Shown piece by piece: positions 29,030 through 37,536 of a stretch of DNA of 64,000 bases; positions within the stretch are counted from its first letter, which is position 1; each line of letters opens with the position of its first letter. This DNA comes from Oceanobacillus sp. FSL K6-2867 (lineage in GTDB: Bacteria; Bacillota; Bacilli; Bacillales; Amphibacillaceae): assembly GCF_037963145.1 (NCBI RefSeq), contig NZ_CP150144.1:806001-870000 (forward strand), in the 5' to 3' direction. The translations under genes and the position numbers were made by a program. Below the pieces are notes generated by a model. That model was not told where the DNA came from. It made no database searches and worked only from the letters and a program-made list of their open reading frames with translations.

Positions 29030-29410
29030 ATACACTTCGCGCACCTTAGGGGGCTGGTGAGCCTCCTTGTGCTATCGCACTGCGTAGTCTCACCGATGCC
29101 CTTCCTCCCGCAGGAGTCTACGTATATTTCCTGCGCTAGTATTGGTTCACTATAAATAACATGGTTTAAAAAATAGAAACAGTACTGTATTCTAACCAGT
29201 CCGGGTGAGCGGAGGTCGGTGCCTCCTTGAAAATTAGGATGTAAATGCTGACGAAGCATTCCTTGTCCTGTGGGAACAGCACGTGTCTGAAGACTCACAG
29301 GAAGTGGTTTTCTTCCGAAGAGGCTGAAGCCGTGCCCACGGAAAGCATCCGCCCGAAGCGATCCCGGACGGCGGGGCTTACTCAAACATTGGCAGTTAGT
29401 TCGAAGTTTA
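29030..29410 (-). repeat. Composite intergenic repeat, copy A
   Basis: A GC-richer block made of two parts. 29197-29372 (core 29239-29372, including GCTGACGAAGCATTCC and GGCTGAAGCCGTGCCCACGG) is nearly identical to the reverse complement of 39152-39345. 29030-29150 (ACACTTCGC..., CCGCAGGAGTCTACG) is related to the other arm of copy B. It carries no convincing gene. The style matches intergenic repeats common in Bacillaceae genomes. Confidence 0.75.
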
Positions 29411-29480
29411 TATAAAAAGTTAATGAGATTGATTTAGAGAGAATTCGAAGTCCGAGGTTGGTTTGATGTTTGCACATACC

Positions 29481-29516
29481 AAAAAGGATCCGCTCAAGTA
29501 TTCTTAAACGGACCCC
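29481..29516 (-). terminator. Terminator after ctaG
   Basis: A 13-bp stem with three G-U pairs in minus-strand RNA and a 5-T tail, a few nt past the ctaG stop. It probably closes the whole 34.8-29.5 kb transcript. Confidence 0.8.
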
Positions 29517-29522
29517 ATTGTA

Positions 29523-30341
29523 TTAAATCTTTTTAGCTGATAGAAATGTAGCAGCCGTAAAACTGATCAATATACCGGCAAAGAAAATAATTGCGCCAAG
29601 CAACTGCTCGTGGATCGGGTCAAATGGCAGGAGTGAGGCAAAGAATTCAGGGGGAACATCAGTTAAATCCGGCAGGCAAAGTGCTAGTGCCGACATGAAT
29701 AAATTAATATCCGAATAAATCGCATACAACTCTGTGTTTGCAAATAATAAAATCAAACCAAAAGGCGCTAGTAAAAGAACATTAACGAATGAATAATTCC
29801 GCTTTTCGCTGCATGACAGCTGATCTGTCGAAAGAATCGGTATCCAAAGCAGTACAGATGAAAGAAAAAGTGCAAGTAAGAAGAAATAATTTAAATAAAG
29901 ATCGATTCTTGCAAAATTAAAAATGGATGGAATATGATAGCCATAAAAAACGACTTGAAATATAGCCCCTGCAACAACAGGCTTAGTAAGAACCGAAATT
30001 ATTTTACCCATGTTCCTAATCGATTTTACCCGCTCTAATATCTCTGTTTTAAATCCTGCAATAAGAAGTGGTGGGGCAACAAGCAATAATAAAACCAACT
30101 GCAGGCAATGTGTACTAAACTTAATTCTTCCAGTAACATTTAATGGACTAGCAATGGCAGCAAAAATAACGATTAACCCGAGTACAAAAGCAAATGACTT
30201 CCACCAGCTAAGTTTCTTTGAAGCTGGCAAAAGAAAGAAATAAATGATTGCAGCAAACATTGTAAATAAGAAAATTCCGCCATTCCATAGAGTAGAAAAA
30301 TGAAATTCATCCAAAATAATGTCAAGCATTTGTAAATTCAC
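29523..30341 (-). CDS. ctaG: Cytochrome c oxidase assembly protein CtaG (caa3 type)
   Basis: 272 residues with seven or so hydrophobic segments (from LWNGGIFLFTMFAAIIYFFL) and the family's signature around STHCLQLVLLLLVAPPLLIAG. CtaG family members are needed for assembly of active caa3-type cytochrome oxidase in B. subtilis. Here it follows a two-component system by 82 bp instead of sitting with cta genes. A Sco protein gene lies far away at 61 kb. Confidence 0.88.
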   Translation of the reverse strand: MNLQMLDIILDEFHFSTLWNGGIFLFTMFAAIIYFFLLPASKKLSWWKSFAFVLGLIVIFAAIASPLNVTGRIKFSTHCLQLVLLLLVAPPLLIAGFKTEILERVKSIRNMGKIISVLTKPVVAGAIFQVVFYGYHIPSIFNFARIDLYLNYFFLLALFLSSVLLWIPILSTDQLSCSEKRNYSFVNVLLLAPFGLILLFANTELYAIYSDINLFMSALALCLPDLTDVPPEFFASLLPFDPIHEQLLGAIIFFAGILISFTAATFLSAKKI

Positions 30342-30423
30342 CTTCTTCGTTCGCTCTACCTAAATTATAAAGCAGATAAAAGCTAGCGAGACAGGAGAGT
30401 TGTAACAACTTAATGACACTATT

Positions 30424-31062
30424 TCAATCCGTAATCCCATGTGTTACCGCATAAATAGCAAGCTGTGTCCGGTCACGCAAACCCGTTTTCTGTAAAATCA
30501 AGGTCAAATGATTTTTAACTGTACCAATCGAAAGATACAGTTTATCCGCAATTTCCTTATTTGTTCTGCCTTCCCCGACGAGCTTCGTTATCGTAAGCTC
30601 TCTATCTGTAAGAGCAATTTTAAGCTTCGGTTTTTTAGTTGTCTGCAATAGCCGTGGCATTACCTTTGCTGCTACCTCATCATGAATCGTTAGTCCACCA
30701 TTCATACAGCTGTGCACAGCATCAATCAATTTTGCAGGTTCAGCTGTTTTCAATAAAAAACCATTCGCTCCTTCTCTCAGAGCTTGTACAGCATATTCAT
30801 CATCATTAAAGGTTGTCAAAATTAAAACCTTCACGTCTGGCCAACGTTTTTTTATAATACGTGTCGCTTCTATTCCATTCATAACTGGCATCCGTACATC
30901 CATCAAAATGAAATCGATGAAATGCTTTTCCATTATTTCTATTGCTTGCTGTCCATTTTCTGCTTGATGTGAAACGTTAAAACTTGCCTCCTGTTCCAGA
31001 ATAACCTTTAACCCTTGGCGGACAATTGTCTGATCTTCAACCAATAAAATATTCCACATCAT
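30424..31062 (-). CDS. NarL/LuxR-family response regulator (LnrK-like)
   Basis: 212 residues: receiver domain with phospho-acceptor D55 (FILMDVRMPVMNG) and a C-terminal LuxR helix-turn-helix (about 148-206, LTDRELTITKLVGEGRTNKEIADKLYLS type). Pairs with the DesK-type kinase whose stop lies 7 nt upstream. The ribosome site GGAGG serves either of two adjacent ATGs (31062 or 31059). By context it may control the ABC exporter at 25.5-28.8 kb, as LnrK does for LnrLMN. Confidence 0.9.
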   Translation of the reverse strand: MMWNILLVEDQTIVRQGLKVILEQEASFNVSHQAENGQQAIEIMEKHFIDFILMDVRMPVMNGIEATRIIKKRWPDVKVLILTTFNDDEYAVQALREGANGFLLKTAEPAKLIDAVHSCMNGGLTIHDEVAAKVMPRLLQTTKKPKLKIALTDRELTITKLVGEGRTNKEIADKLYLSIGTVKNHLTLILQKTGLRDRTQLAIYAVTHGITD

Positions 31063-31069
31063 ATTCCTC

Positions 31070-32146
31070 CTAACCCGGAATCATACCAGATACGATAAAA
31101 TGCTTTTCTGTTTGATAGACTGACAGCTTTCCCTCAACTTCTTCCACTCGATTCCTCATATTGGAAAGTCCAAACCCAAACTGAAATGGCTTGGGATCAA
31201 AAACTGCATTCAAAATTTCAAATGAAATATCTTCTGTGGCTGTTTTTCCCAGTGTAATTTTTACTTCTCTTGACTGGGCATGCCGCATCGCATTTGTTAA
31301 AGCTTCTTGGATTACACGATATAAAACGACGCTTTTTTCATTAGAAAGCGCAATCGATAATACGCCTTGTTTCATTGTAAATTGAACCAGAATATGGCTT
31401 TCCGCCTCTAATTTCCGAATTAGATGAACAACCGTAGCAATTCCTTCATTTTCTTCGGATTGCAATGTTTTTACAGCATGCCTTGTTTCCTCAAGACTTT
31501 CCCTTGCCATCTGTTTAAGCTCGTTAAAGCTATTATCCTTTTTTTGAATGGACAGCATTTCTAGTTTCATAATTAAAGCCGTTAATCGATGTCCAACAGA
31601 GTCATGAATATCTCTGGCAATTTTTGTGCGTTCTTCTGATCGAGCATGATGCTCAGCAGTCAGGTTCATTCGTTTTAGTTTACGATATTCGCCTAATAGC
31701 TGATCATAGATTCCCCGCTGCTCTTCCCGCTCCATTATCATATAATTTAACAGAAACAGCATCCATGAGAACAATGGATAAAGAAGCAGATGACGCACAT
31801 CAAACAGATCAAGCTTAAAAATACCAATGCCCGAAACAACAACCGTAACGAGCAAATACCAAATCAGTTCTTTTTGTTTTAATCGAACAGCAGCATCTGT
31901 TAAACAATAACCATATAATATAAGGGTGAGCATAAAAGCATCCACGTAATAGAAGCTATGTACTCCAATTATTAATGTAAGACAAAAAAATAAAGCGAAT
32001 AGCCCTTTTTGAAGGGATATAAAAAAGTATATCGCAAGTGCTGAGGCGAAAAGCCCCACACTATATGCAATATTGATACTGTCGATAAAAATCATCATCA
32101 CCCATATTAGACTGAATAGCCCAAAACGCAGCCAGAAAACATCCAT
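31070..32146 (-). CDS. DesK-type sensor histidine kinase (LnrJ-like)
   Basis: 358 residues: about five membrane helices in the first 135 residues with very short loops, then a HisKA_3 dimerisation domain with H181 (ARDIHDSVGHRL) and an ATPase domain (NAMRHA, GFGLSNMRNRVEEVEG). The lack of an extracellular domain suggests sensing within or at the membrane, as in LnrJ and DesK. It starts 9 nt after the carbamoylase stop with its ribosome site inside that gene, so the genes are likely one transcript. Confidence 0.9.
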   Translation of the reverse strand: MDVFWLRFGLFSLIWVMMIFIDSINIAYSVGLFASALAIYFFISLQKGLFALFFCLTLIIGVHSFYYVDAFMLTLILYGYCLTDAAVRLKQKELIWYLLVTVVVSGIGIFKLDLFDVRHLLLYPLFSWMLFLLNYMIMEREEQRGIYDQLLGEYRKLKRMNLTAEHHARSEERTKIARDIHDSVGHRLTALIMKLEMLSIQKKDNSFNELKQMARESLEETRHAVKTLQSEENEGIATVVHLIRKLEAESHILVQFTMKQGVLSIALSNEKSVVLYRVIQEALTNAMRHAQSREVKITLGKTATEDISFEILNAVFDPKPFQFGFGLSNMRNRVEEVEGKLSVYQTEKHFIVSGMIPG

Positions 32147-32155
32147 AAGATAATC

Positions 32156-33460
32156 CTACTTTCTGTCATGCTGCAAGCTTTCTACAAAGGTTTTAAGCAC
32201 TTGAACCGTTTGTACACAGTCACTTAAAGAAGACCACTCGGCAGGGTTATGACTAATTCCGTTTTTACTTTGTGTAAAAATCATGGCAACAGGTAATTTT
32301 CCACCTAGAATCATTGCATCATGACCTGCCCCACTTGGTAATTTATAAGGTGAAATCCCATGTTCCAATAATGCTTTCTCTAACAATTGCTGAATGTCTT
32401 CACCGATTGGAACGGGGTGAACACGAACCTTTTCCTCATGAATTACTTTAATTTGATAAGTATCTGCGATTTCTGCACTTAACGACAGCACACGATTTAC
32501 AAGTTCATCACGCGTTTCCTTGTAAATATCCCGAATATCAACATAGAGGGTTACCTTACCAGGTATAACATTGACCCCGTTTGGTTCCACATGAAGTTTG
32601 CCAATTGTAGCCACTGCTGAATCATTTATTTGTCTTGGCAATTGACTAACTTTCGTCACAAATTCACTTGCTGCAACTAAAGCGTCCTTTCGATCATCCA
32701 TTGGTGTATTGCCTGCATGTCCAGCTTCTCCATCAAATGTTAACTCAAGCCAGCATGGACCTGCAATCCCTGTAACAATTCCACAAGGGAGTTGTTCCTT
32801 TTCTAATCGTTTTCCTTGTTCTATATGTACTTCCACAAAAAATTCGATTTCATCTAATTGACGAGCCGAATCCGCATAACTTTGAACAGATAATCCAACA
32901 TCTTGTAAAACCTCTTTAAAGCTTCTGCCTTCTTCGTCCTGAAGTTCTATTTTCTCTTCTACATTCGCTTTTCCAATCATGGCTTCACTGCCATTTAATC
33001 CATTGTTAAATCGTGATCCTTCTTCATCTGTGAAAATAGCAACCTCAAATGGCTTTCTTGGCTGATAGTCAGTTGCCTTCCACGCTTCGGCAACCTCAAG
33101 TGCAGCTAAAACACCAAGCGGTCCATCAAAGTGGCCACCATTTGGAACACTGTCAACATGTGAGCCGCTCATAATCACCGGTGAGTCATCCATCTGACCC
33201 GCCAATCTCCCAAATACATTTCCAGCACCATCTTCAGAAACATCAAGACCAGCATCCCGCATCCAAGTTTTGATTAACTCCTTCGCCTCGTTTTCCGCTA
33301 TAGAAAAACCCGGGCGGTTTGAACCATTGTCTGCAGTTAAGCCAATCTTCGATAATTCACCAAGGCGCTGTGCAATTCTCTCACCAGAAATCCCATTCCC
33401 TTCATAGCTCTTATCATATTGCTCCAGCAACCGTTTTTCTAATATAAATTTTTCAGTCAA
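32156..33460 (-). CDS. M20 family amidohydrolase, N-carbamoyl-L-amino-acid hydrolase / allantoate amidohydrolase type
   Basis: 434 residues. The metal-binding motifs of the hydantoinase/carbamoylase family are present: GSHVDSVPNGGHFDGPLGVL (His and bridging Asp), DEEGSRFNNGLNGSEAM (Glu pair), EVHIEQG and the C-terminal SGAGHDAM. It cleaves N-carbamoyl or ureido groups from amino acids. The start is TTG with GGAG 10 nt upstream. It lies between the T-box SAM hydrolase gene and the sensor kinase. Exact substrate cannot be told from sequence. Confidence 0.85.
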   Translation of the reverse strand: MTEKFILEKRLLEQYDKSYEGNGISGERIAQRLGELSKIGLTADNGSNRPGFSIAENEAKELIKTWMRDAGLDVSEDGAGNVFGRLAGQMDDSPVIMSGSHVDSVPNGGHFDGPLGVLAALEVAEAWKATDYQPRKPFEVAIFTDEEGSRFNNGLNGSEAMIGKANVEEKIELQDEEGRSFKEVLQDVGLSVQSYADSARQLDEIEFFVEVHIEQGKRLEKEQLPCGIVTGIAGPCWLELTFDGEAGHAGNTPMDDRKDALVAASEFVTKVSQLPRQINDSAVATIGKLHVEPNGVNVIPGKVTLYVDIRDIYKETRDELVNRVLSLSAEIADTYQIKVIHEEKVRVHPVPIGEDIQQLLEKALLEHGISPYKLPSGAGHDAMILGGKLPVAMIFTQSKNGISHNPAEWSSLSDCVQTVQVLKTFVESLQHDRK

Positions 33461-33532
33461 AGCTCAACATCTCCTTTTCTTTTACAACATATCAAAAATT
33501 CATTCATTTGAAAATTCAAAACTCCCTGCAGG

Positions 33533-34372
33533 TTATACTTTACGGAAGCTAATTTTCCAGTTCGCACCAGTTGCAATATGGTAGGCTTTTGCGAAGGATC
33601 CTTGATTAATAGCTACCCCCAATTTATCCAATGAATTCACAAACACAATTGGTTCGCCTAATCGGCTATCTGCAAAAGACCGGCCGAATCTCATCATGTT
33701 TTTATATATATGGCGTGAATTATTTTGAATGGAGACTTCTAATGTGTCACCATATTGAATCCCTGCTTCAATAAACAGCTCACGACCTATATTCGTCCAC
33801 AAGTTGCCAAATCGAACATCAAGAATATCAATATTTCCTTTAATCGCATCTTCCTCAATTTTTGCTTTTGTTCTCGGCAATTCAATCATTTCTTCAACTG
33901 CAACGCTCGGACCAACCTCTTCAAAGGAAATAACTCCTGCAGCCAGTCTTGCCCCTGTAAATGCATACACGTCACGTCCATGGAACGTATAGGATTCTCC
34001 AGAATTCGGCAGTCGATTTATTTTTTCATCAATTATTCGTGCTTCAGAAATCCCAACACTATGCTTAATATGAGTTAACGTTCCGTTATTCGGCGTTACA
34101 ATGTATTGTCCTTCCTTTGTTTTTACTACAACGCTCATCCGTTCTGTCCCAACTCCTGGATCTACGACAGAAATAAACACTGTTCCCTTTGGCCAGTAGC
34201 TAATTGTCTGATATAAACGATAGGACGCTTCCCATATATTGTATTCCGGAATATCATGTGTCAGATCAAAAATTCGAATATCTGGATCAACGGAAACAGC
34301 TACCCCATTCATTGCACTTACCGCTCCGTCACTAATTCCAAAATCTGTTTGCAACACTAAATTTTTGCTCAT
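33533..34372 (-). CDS. S-adenosyl-L-methionine hydrolase (SAM hydroxide adenosyltransferase, DUF62)
   Basis: 279 residues matching the family that attacks SAM with water or hydroxide to release adenosine and methionine: LVLQTDFGISDGAVSAMNGV at the N-terminus, FDLTHDIPEYNIWEASYRL, VVDPGVGTERMSVVVKT, TPNNGTL and a C-terminal FVNSLDKLGVAINQGSFA. ATG 34372 follows GGAGGGG; the earlier ATG at 34387 overlaps the ribosome site. It is the first gene under a T-box leader, which suggests a link to charging of one tRNA, best read as methionine. Confidence 0.88.
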   Translation of the reverse strand: MSKNLVLQTDFGISDGAVSAMNGVAVSVDPDIRIFDLTHDIPEYNIWEASYRLYQTISYWPKGTVFISVVDPGVGTERMSVVVKTKEGQYIVTPNNGTLTHIKHSVGISEARIIDEKINRLPNSGESYTFHGRDVYAFTGARLAAGVISFEEVGPSVAVEEMIELPRTKAKIEEDAIKGNIDILDVRFGNLWTNIGRELFIEAGIQYGDTLEVSIQNNSRHIYKNMMRFGRSFADSRLGEPIVFVNSLDKLGVAINQGSFAKAYHIATGANWKISFRKV

Positions 34373-34472
34373 GCGATGCCCCTCCATTTTGTTGTATATA
34401 CACTTAGTTATTAACCTTTTCCCGAAAAAACACCAAACTTATGCAAATAAGTTAATCCTTTTATTTTCCAAT

Positions 34473-34770
34473 AAAAAACCACGCCATTACCGAATAAACG
34501 GTAAGGACGTGGTTGAATGTACGTGGTACCACCTTACTTCACCATATGCTCACACATATGGCCTCATCAAGTACGAAAAACGAATCAGTGTTCTTTATAC
34601 TGTGGTATGGATAACGAGTACCAAATCTCGCCGTAACCTACTTCATAACAATCGTTTCAGCTACGAAACTCCAAGGCCATTGTTCAGATTTCCTTTTTTG
34701 CTCCTTCTCAGCTACCGGAGCTCTCTTTAGAAAAATATGGAAATCCTACTTTCCCTTATCAACGTTTTAA
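34473..34770 (-). promoter_or_regulatory. T-box riboswitch leader, probably tRNA-Met responsive
   Basis: The minus strand shows stem I features (GGGAAAGTA, distal AGAGAGCTCCGG with GCTGAGAAGGAGC, paired GATTTCC/GGAAATC), a specifier loop TGAACAATGGCC, the T-box AAGGTGGTACCACGT (34521-34535) and a terminator hairpin with a T run (34473-34514). ATG followed by G-CC fits the specifier position. The T in TGGTACC pairs with discriminator A, which fits tRNA-Met and argues against Asn (AAC). Confidence 0.9.
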
Positions 34771-34791
34771 ATATATTACGAAATTAAATTC

Positions 34792-34820
34792 ATTATACGG
34801 ATAATTTTTTAATAAATCAA
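34792..34820 (-). promoter_or_regulatory. Sigma-A promoter of the T-box operon
   Basis: TTGATT (34815-34820), 17 bp, TATAAT (34792-34797) on the minus strand, just upstream of the T-box leader. Confidence 0.8.
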
Positions 34821-34831
34821 GCGATTATACA

Positions 34832-34868
34832 AAAATGACAATTGAAAGCCTATTAAGATTGTCATTTT
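34832..34868. repeat. Inverted repeat upstream of the T-box operon
   Basis: AAAATGACAAT and ATTGTCATTTT form a perfect 11-bp inverted repeat with a 15-nt spacer. It could be a terminator fragment or an operator; no gene ends here. Confidence 0.45.
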
Positions 34869-34992
34869 GACGCCCATAACAAGTCCTAGATAACAAGCGT
34901 GCGGTTCTACTATATACTCATTTTCTGCCAATTATTTCTAGGGAATTGTTATCATTTTTTAATAATTTAAACTTTTTATAATTTTTGTATAG

Positions 34993-34998
34993 TATAAT
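34993..34998 (+). promoter_or_regulatory. -10 element of the toxin-like peptide gene
   Basis: A perfect TATAAT about 100 bp upstream of the peptide start gives a long 5' leader; the -35 is poor. Confidence 0.4.
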
Positions 34999-35066
34999 CT
35001 AATTGAAAGGTCTTGCAGAGTATGCTTGGGCAGAAGCAGTAAAAAAGGTCAACTTTTTTACATGGT

Positions 35067-35098
35067 GGCTTTAAACCCTAACGAAAGGGGTTGAAGCC
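35067..35098 (+). promoter_or_regulatory. Hairpin sequestering the ribosome binding site of the toxin-like peptide
   Basis: GGCTT (35067-35071) pairs with AAGCC (35094-35098), and AACCC (35074-35078) with GGGTT (35088-35092). This buries most of the AAAGGGG ribosome site directly in front of the GTG start. Confidence 0.6.
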
Positions 35099-35099
35099 T

Positions 35100-35186
35100 G
35101 TGATACCAATTGACAAAGTGCTTGAGTTAATGTTCGCATTTGCTACGCTCGTCTTGTTAATTGTGAACAGCCATGAAAAAAAGTAA
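35100..35186 (+). CDS. Holin-like type I toxin peptide, 28 residues (putative)
   Basis: GTG start; the product is VIPIDKVLELMFAFATLVLL followed by IVNSHEKK. It has one membrane helix preceded by a short polar start and followed by a basic tail, the plan of the putative holin-like (Hol_Tox/TxpA-like) small toxins of Firmicutes. AAAGGGG lies 9 nt upstream but is folded into a hairpin. The 3' end abuts a hairpin with T runs on both strands, as in loci where a convergent antisense RNA shares the terminator. Toxicity is inferred from form only. Confidence 0.6.
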   Translation: MIPIDKVLELMFAFATLVLLIVNSHEKK

Positions 35187-35187
35187 T

Positions 35188-35227
35188 CATCCTGACGATT
35201 CAATCGCTCAGGATAATTGCTTTTTTT
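35188..35227. terminator. Bidirectional terminator at the toxin-like gene
   Basis: ATCCTGA/TCAGGAT stem with an inner CGATT/AATCG stem; seven T's follow within a few nt on both strands. It can end the peptide mRNA and any RNA arriving from the right. Confidence 0.8.
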
Positions 35228-35259
35228 CGTACCCTTGTCAGGGCCGCCAATACTTTGTA

Positions 35260-35323
35260 AGAAACCGTCCGAGCCGTAAGTCCCCCCTTACGGCTCGATT
35301 ATTACCGCGTTAAAAAGGTTTCT
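35260..35323. ncRNA. Structured intergenic segment, possible small RNA
   Basis: A perfect 11-bp GC-rich stem (35270-35280 with 35287-35297, loop TCCCCC) is enclosed by an outer AGAAACC/GGTTTCT pair (35260-35266, 35317-35323). It has no coding potential. It lies beyond the terminator of the toxin-like peptide and could belong to a minus-strand RNA ending at 35188. No clear promoter was found. Confidence 0.35.
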
Positions 35324-35368
35324 GACCTTCTCTCTAAGACCCATTATCAATCTTATTACAAAATGTAC

Positions 35369-35872
35369 TTAGATATGATTTAAAATTTCACTCCAAGAGG
35401 CAACTTTTCCTTGAAATGATTTCGTATACCTGCCTGGAATTGGGCTCGTGGATGGTAATTTTATTACTTGAACCTCCCCAAGATCTGCTGGTTTGAAATT
35501 TTTCTTAAATGTTGTATATGACTTAGTGCCATTGCATGCTATTAAGCGTATGGTTGGATATTCGCGCAGCAATCCAATAATATCATTTGGAATCTCATCG
35601 ATAATATTTGAATCCAAGCTCCCTTCCCGATAACAAGAACCAATGGAATCCCATAAAGCGATTCCATGCTCTTTTATAAAAGCTATCTTTTTATCATATT
35701 CCTTTACAGGGGCTGCCTGAAACAATTCAAATAGGATCGGCCAAAAGTGATTCCGGGGATTTCCATAGTATTCGGCTTTTTCCAATGAGACTTTCCCCGG
35801 CATGGAACCAAGAATAAGAACCTTGGGGTTCTTTGGGAGTACCGGAGGAAAAGATGTCAGTTTTTTTGTCAT
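35369..35872 (-). CDS. DNA-deoxyinosine (hypoxanthine) glycosylase, UDG superfamily
   Basis: 167 residues with the UDG-fold motif 1 as VLILGSMPGKVS, the segment YYGNPRNHFWPILFELF typical of the hypoxanthine-DNA glycosylase branch, GIALWDSIGSCYREGSLDSN and the C-terminal LPSTSPIPGRYT. It removes deaminated bases in base-excision repair. ATG 35872 has GGAG 8 nt upstream; a GTG three codons earlier is too close to that site. Confidence 0.85.
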   Translation of the reverse strand: MTKKLTSFPPVLPKNPKVLILGSMPGKVSLEKAEYYGNPRNHFWPILFELFQAAPVKEYDKKIAFIKEHGIALWDSIGSCYREGSLDSNIIDEIPNDIIGLLREYPTIRLIACNGTKSYTTFKKNFKPADLGEVQVIKLPSTSPIPGRYTKSFQGKVASWSEILNHI

Positions 35873-35957
35873 TACACTCACTCCAGTATCGTTATCTCAA
35901 ATATAGCTGAATTTATTCTAACATATCCCTATCCCATATCTTTAAATTTCTTACAGT

Positions 35958-36371
35958 TTATTTCTTTTCCTGGCTCGTTGTTGTTTCCGTGTGTTTACTT
36001 TTTTTCTTTATCTTATCAATAATTAACGCTTTATTTTCCCATATTTCATTAAATGGTACCTTCTTTATCCATTTCCAAATATCCAAAAACAAAAACCACC
36101 AAACACCGAAATAAACATGTACTAAAATAATAAATACTGATAACATATCTCTTGTTTTAAATTGTTCCAAGACATATTGAAGTTCATTAATTCCCTCTGT
36201 CCTCCCGATACTGTATACAAATCCAACAAGTGGAGTAAGGAGCGAGAATATGATTGTCATGGCTGCCAACGGACTATAGACTTGCCTTACCCAGTTTATA
36301 ATGCCGCTAATTAATGTTAGAATTAAAAAGATATAATAGCATACCCAAAACCAAGCTGGTAAAGTTTCCAT
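35958..36371 (-). CDS. Small membrane protein of unknown function
   Basis: 137 residues with three hydrophobic segments (about 7-25, 35-54 and 76-98) and a highly basic cytoplasmic tail ending KKKSKHTETTTSQEKK. I do not recognise a family. ATG start with only a weak ribosome site (AGGAGTGTG several nt upstream). It lies alone between the glycosylase and a divergent transporter gene. Confidence 0.65.
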   Translation of the reverse strand: METLPAWFWVCYYIFLILTLISGIINWVRQVYSPLAAMTIIFSLLTPLVGFVYSIGRTEGINELQYVLEQFKTRDMLSVFIILVHVYFGVWWFLFLDIWKWIKKVPFNEIWENKALIIDKIKKKSKHTETTTSQEKK

Positions 36372-36558
36372 TTTACAGACACACTCCTATTTCTATCTAT
36401 ATGTATACAATTCGACATTAACTTCATGAAACCTGCAATTATAATTCATTTTACCTAGAATACATTAATCATGTTCAAAAGTATTAAAAAGTTATTTAAA
36501 TTATATTAATCTTTGATATGATTATTTTAATATGATTTGGTTATTTGGAGGAATTTCA

Positions 36559-37521
36559 TTGAAAGCAATTTTAATTGGTATATTGGCTGCATTGTTTTTT
36601 TCCGTTACATTTATATTGAATAGGGCCATGGAGTTAGAAGGCGGCAGCTGGGTTTGGAGTGCAACACTGCGATTTTTCTTTATGCTGCCTATTCTTATTC
36701 TGATTGTAGGGTATCAGCGCAATATAAAGCCTTTGATCAAACATATAAAAGCAAGACCTGTTTCTTGGCTTATCTGGAGTACTGTTGGATTCGGGTTATT
36801 TTATGCCCCCCTTACATTCGCAACAATTTATGGTCCTGGATGGCTTGTGGCAGCAACATTTCAGCTGACGATAATTGCGGGCTCCTTACTCGTACCATTT
36901 TTAAACAATAAAATAAAGCAAAAAATTCCAATCCAAAGTATTTTTATATCGCTTATTATTTTAGCCGGCGTATTCGTTATGCAATTCGAACACGCTTCTT
37001 CTGTACCTTTATTAAGTGTTTTGCTATGTGTGATTCCTTTAGTTATTTCGGCATTTGCATACCCATTAGGCAACCGGAAAATGATGCAAGTTGTAAACGG
37101 TGAGTTGAACACCTTTCAAAGAATACTTGGTATGACGATTGCTTCTCTGCCTTTTTGGATTGCTCTTTCAATTTATGGTTTTATTGCACATGGAATACCA
37201 AATTCCAGTCAGATCATCCAAACATTTATCGTGGCAATTTCTTCTGGAATAATTGCGACCGTTTTATTTTTCTATGCTACGGAGATGGTTCAGCAGGATA
37301 ATGAGAAGATGGCCGGAGTTGAAGCTACCCAATCAGGGGAAGTTGTCTTTGCATTAATTGGAGAAATTATTATTTTAAGCGCTCCATTACCAAGCTTTGT
37401 TTCTTTTATAGGAATGGGGCTTGTAATCATTGGAATGATTTTGCACAGTATTGTATCCGCACTGGCAAACCGCAAAACACTTGAAATTAACAAAAAAAGT
37501 GGCATCCATCGAAAACTTTAG
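36559..37521 (+). CDS. EamA/DMT-like multidrug resistance efflux transporter family protein
   Basis: 320 residues with about ten membrane helices in two halves (start KAILIGILAALFFSVTFILN; second half EVVFALIGEIIILSAPLPS), the plan of drug/metabolite transporters. TTG 36559 is chosen because GGAGG lies 7 nt upstream; an in-frame ATG at 36532 precedes that site and has none of its own. Convergent with the MFS gene downstream, 15 bp apart. Confidence 0.82.
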   Translation: MKAILIGILAALFFSVTFILNRAMELEGGSWVWSATLRFFFMLPILILIVGYQRNIKPLIKHIKARPVSWLIWSTVGFGLFYAPLTFATIYGPGWLVAATFQLTIIAGSLLVPFLNNKIKQKIPIQSIFISLIILAGVFVMQFEHASSVPLLSVLLCVIPLVISAFAYPLGNRKMMQVVNGELNTFQRILGMTIASLPFWIALSIYGFIAHGIPNSSQIIQTFIVAISSGIIATVLFFYATEMVQQDNEKMAGVEATQSGEVVFALIGEIIILSAPLPSFVSFIGMGLVIIGMILHSIVSALANRKTLEINKKSGIHRKL

Positions 37522-37536
37522 ACGAATGCCTTAAAC

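Noticed and set aside
28996..29385. A 129-codon minus-strand frame and plus-strand frames at 39130-39381
   Set aside because: Both lie inside the two copies of the composite repeat and translate the same repeat sequence; no ribosome site or recognisable domain.
34239..34730. A 163-codon plus-strand frame
   Set aside because: It covers the reverse strand of the T-box leader and the SAM hydrolase start; the T-box explains the sequence conservation.
35340..35400. A GATAAT element that might start an antisense RNA toward the toxin-like gene
   Set aside because: No acceptable -35 hexamer at 16-18 bp; left as an open question in the toxin finding.
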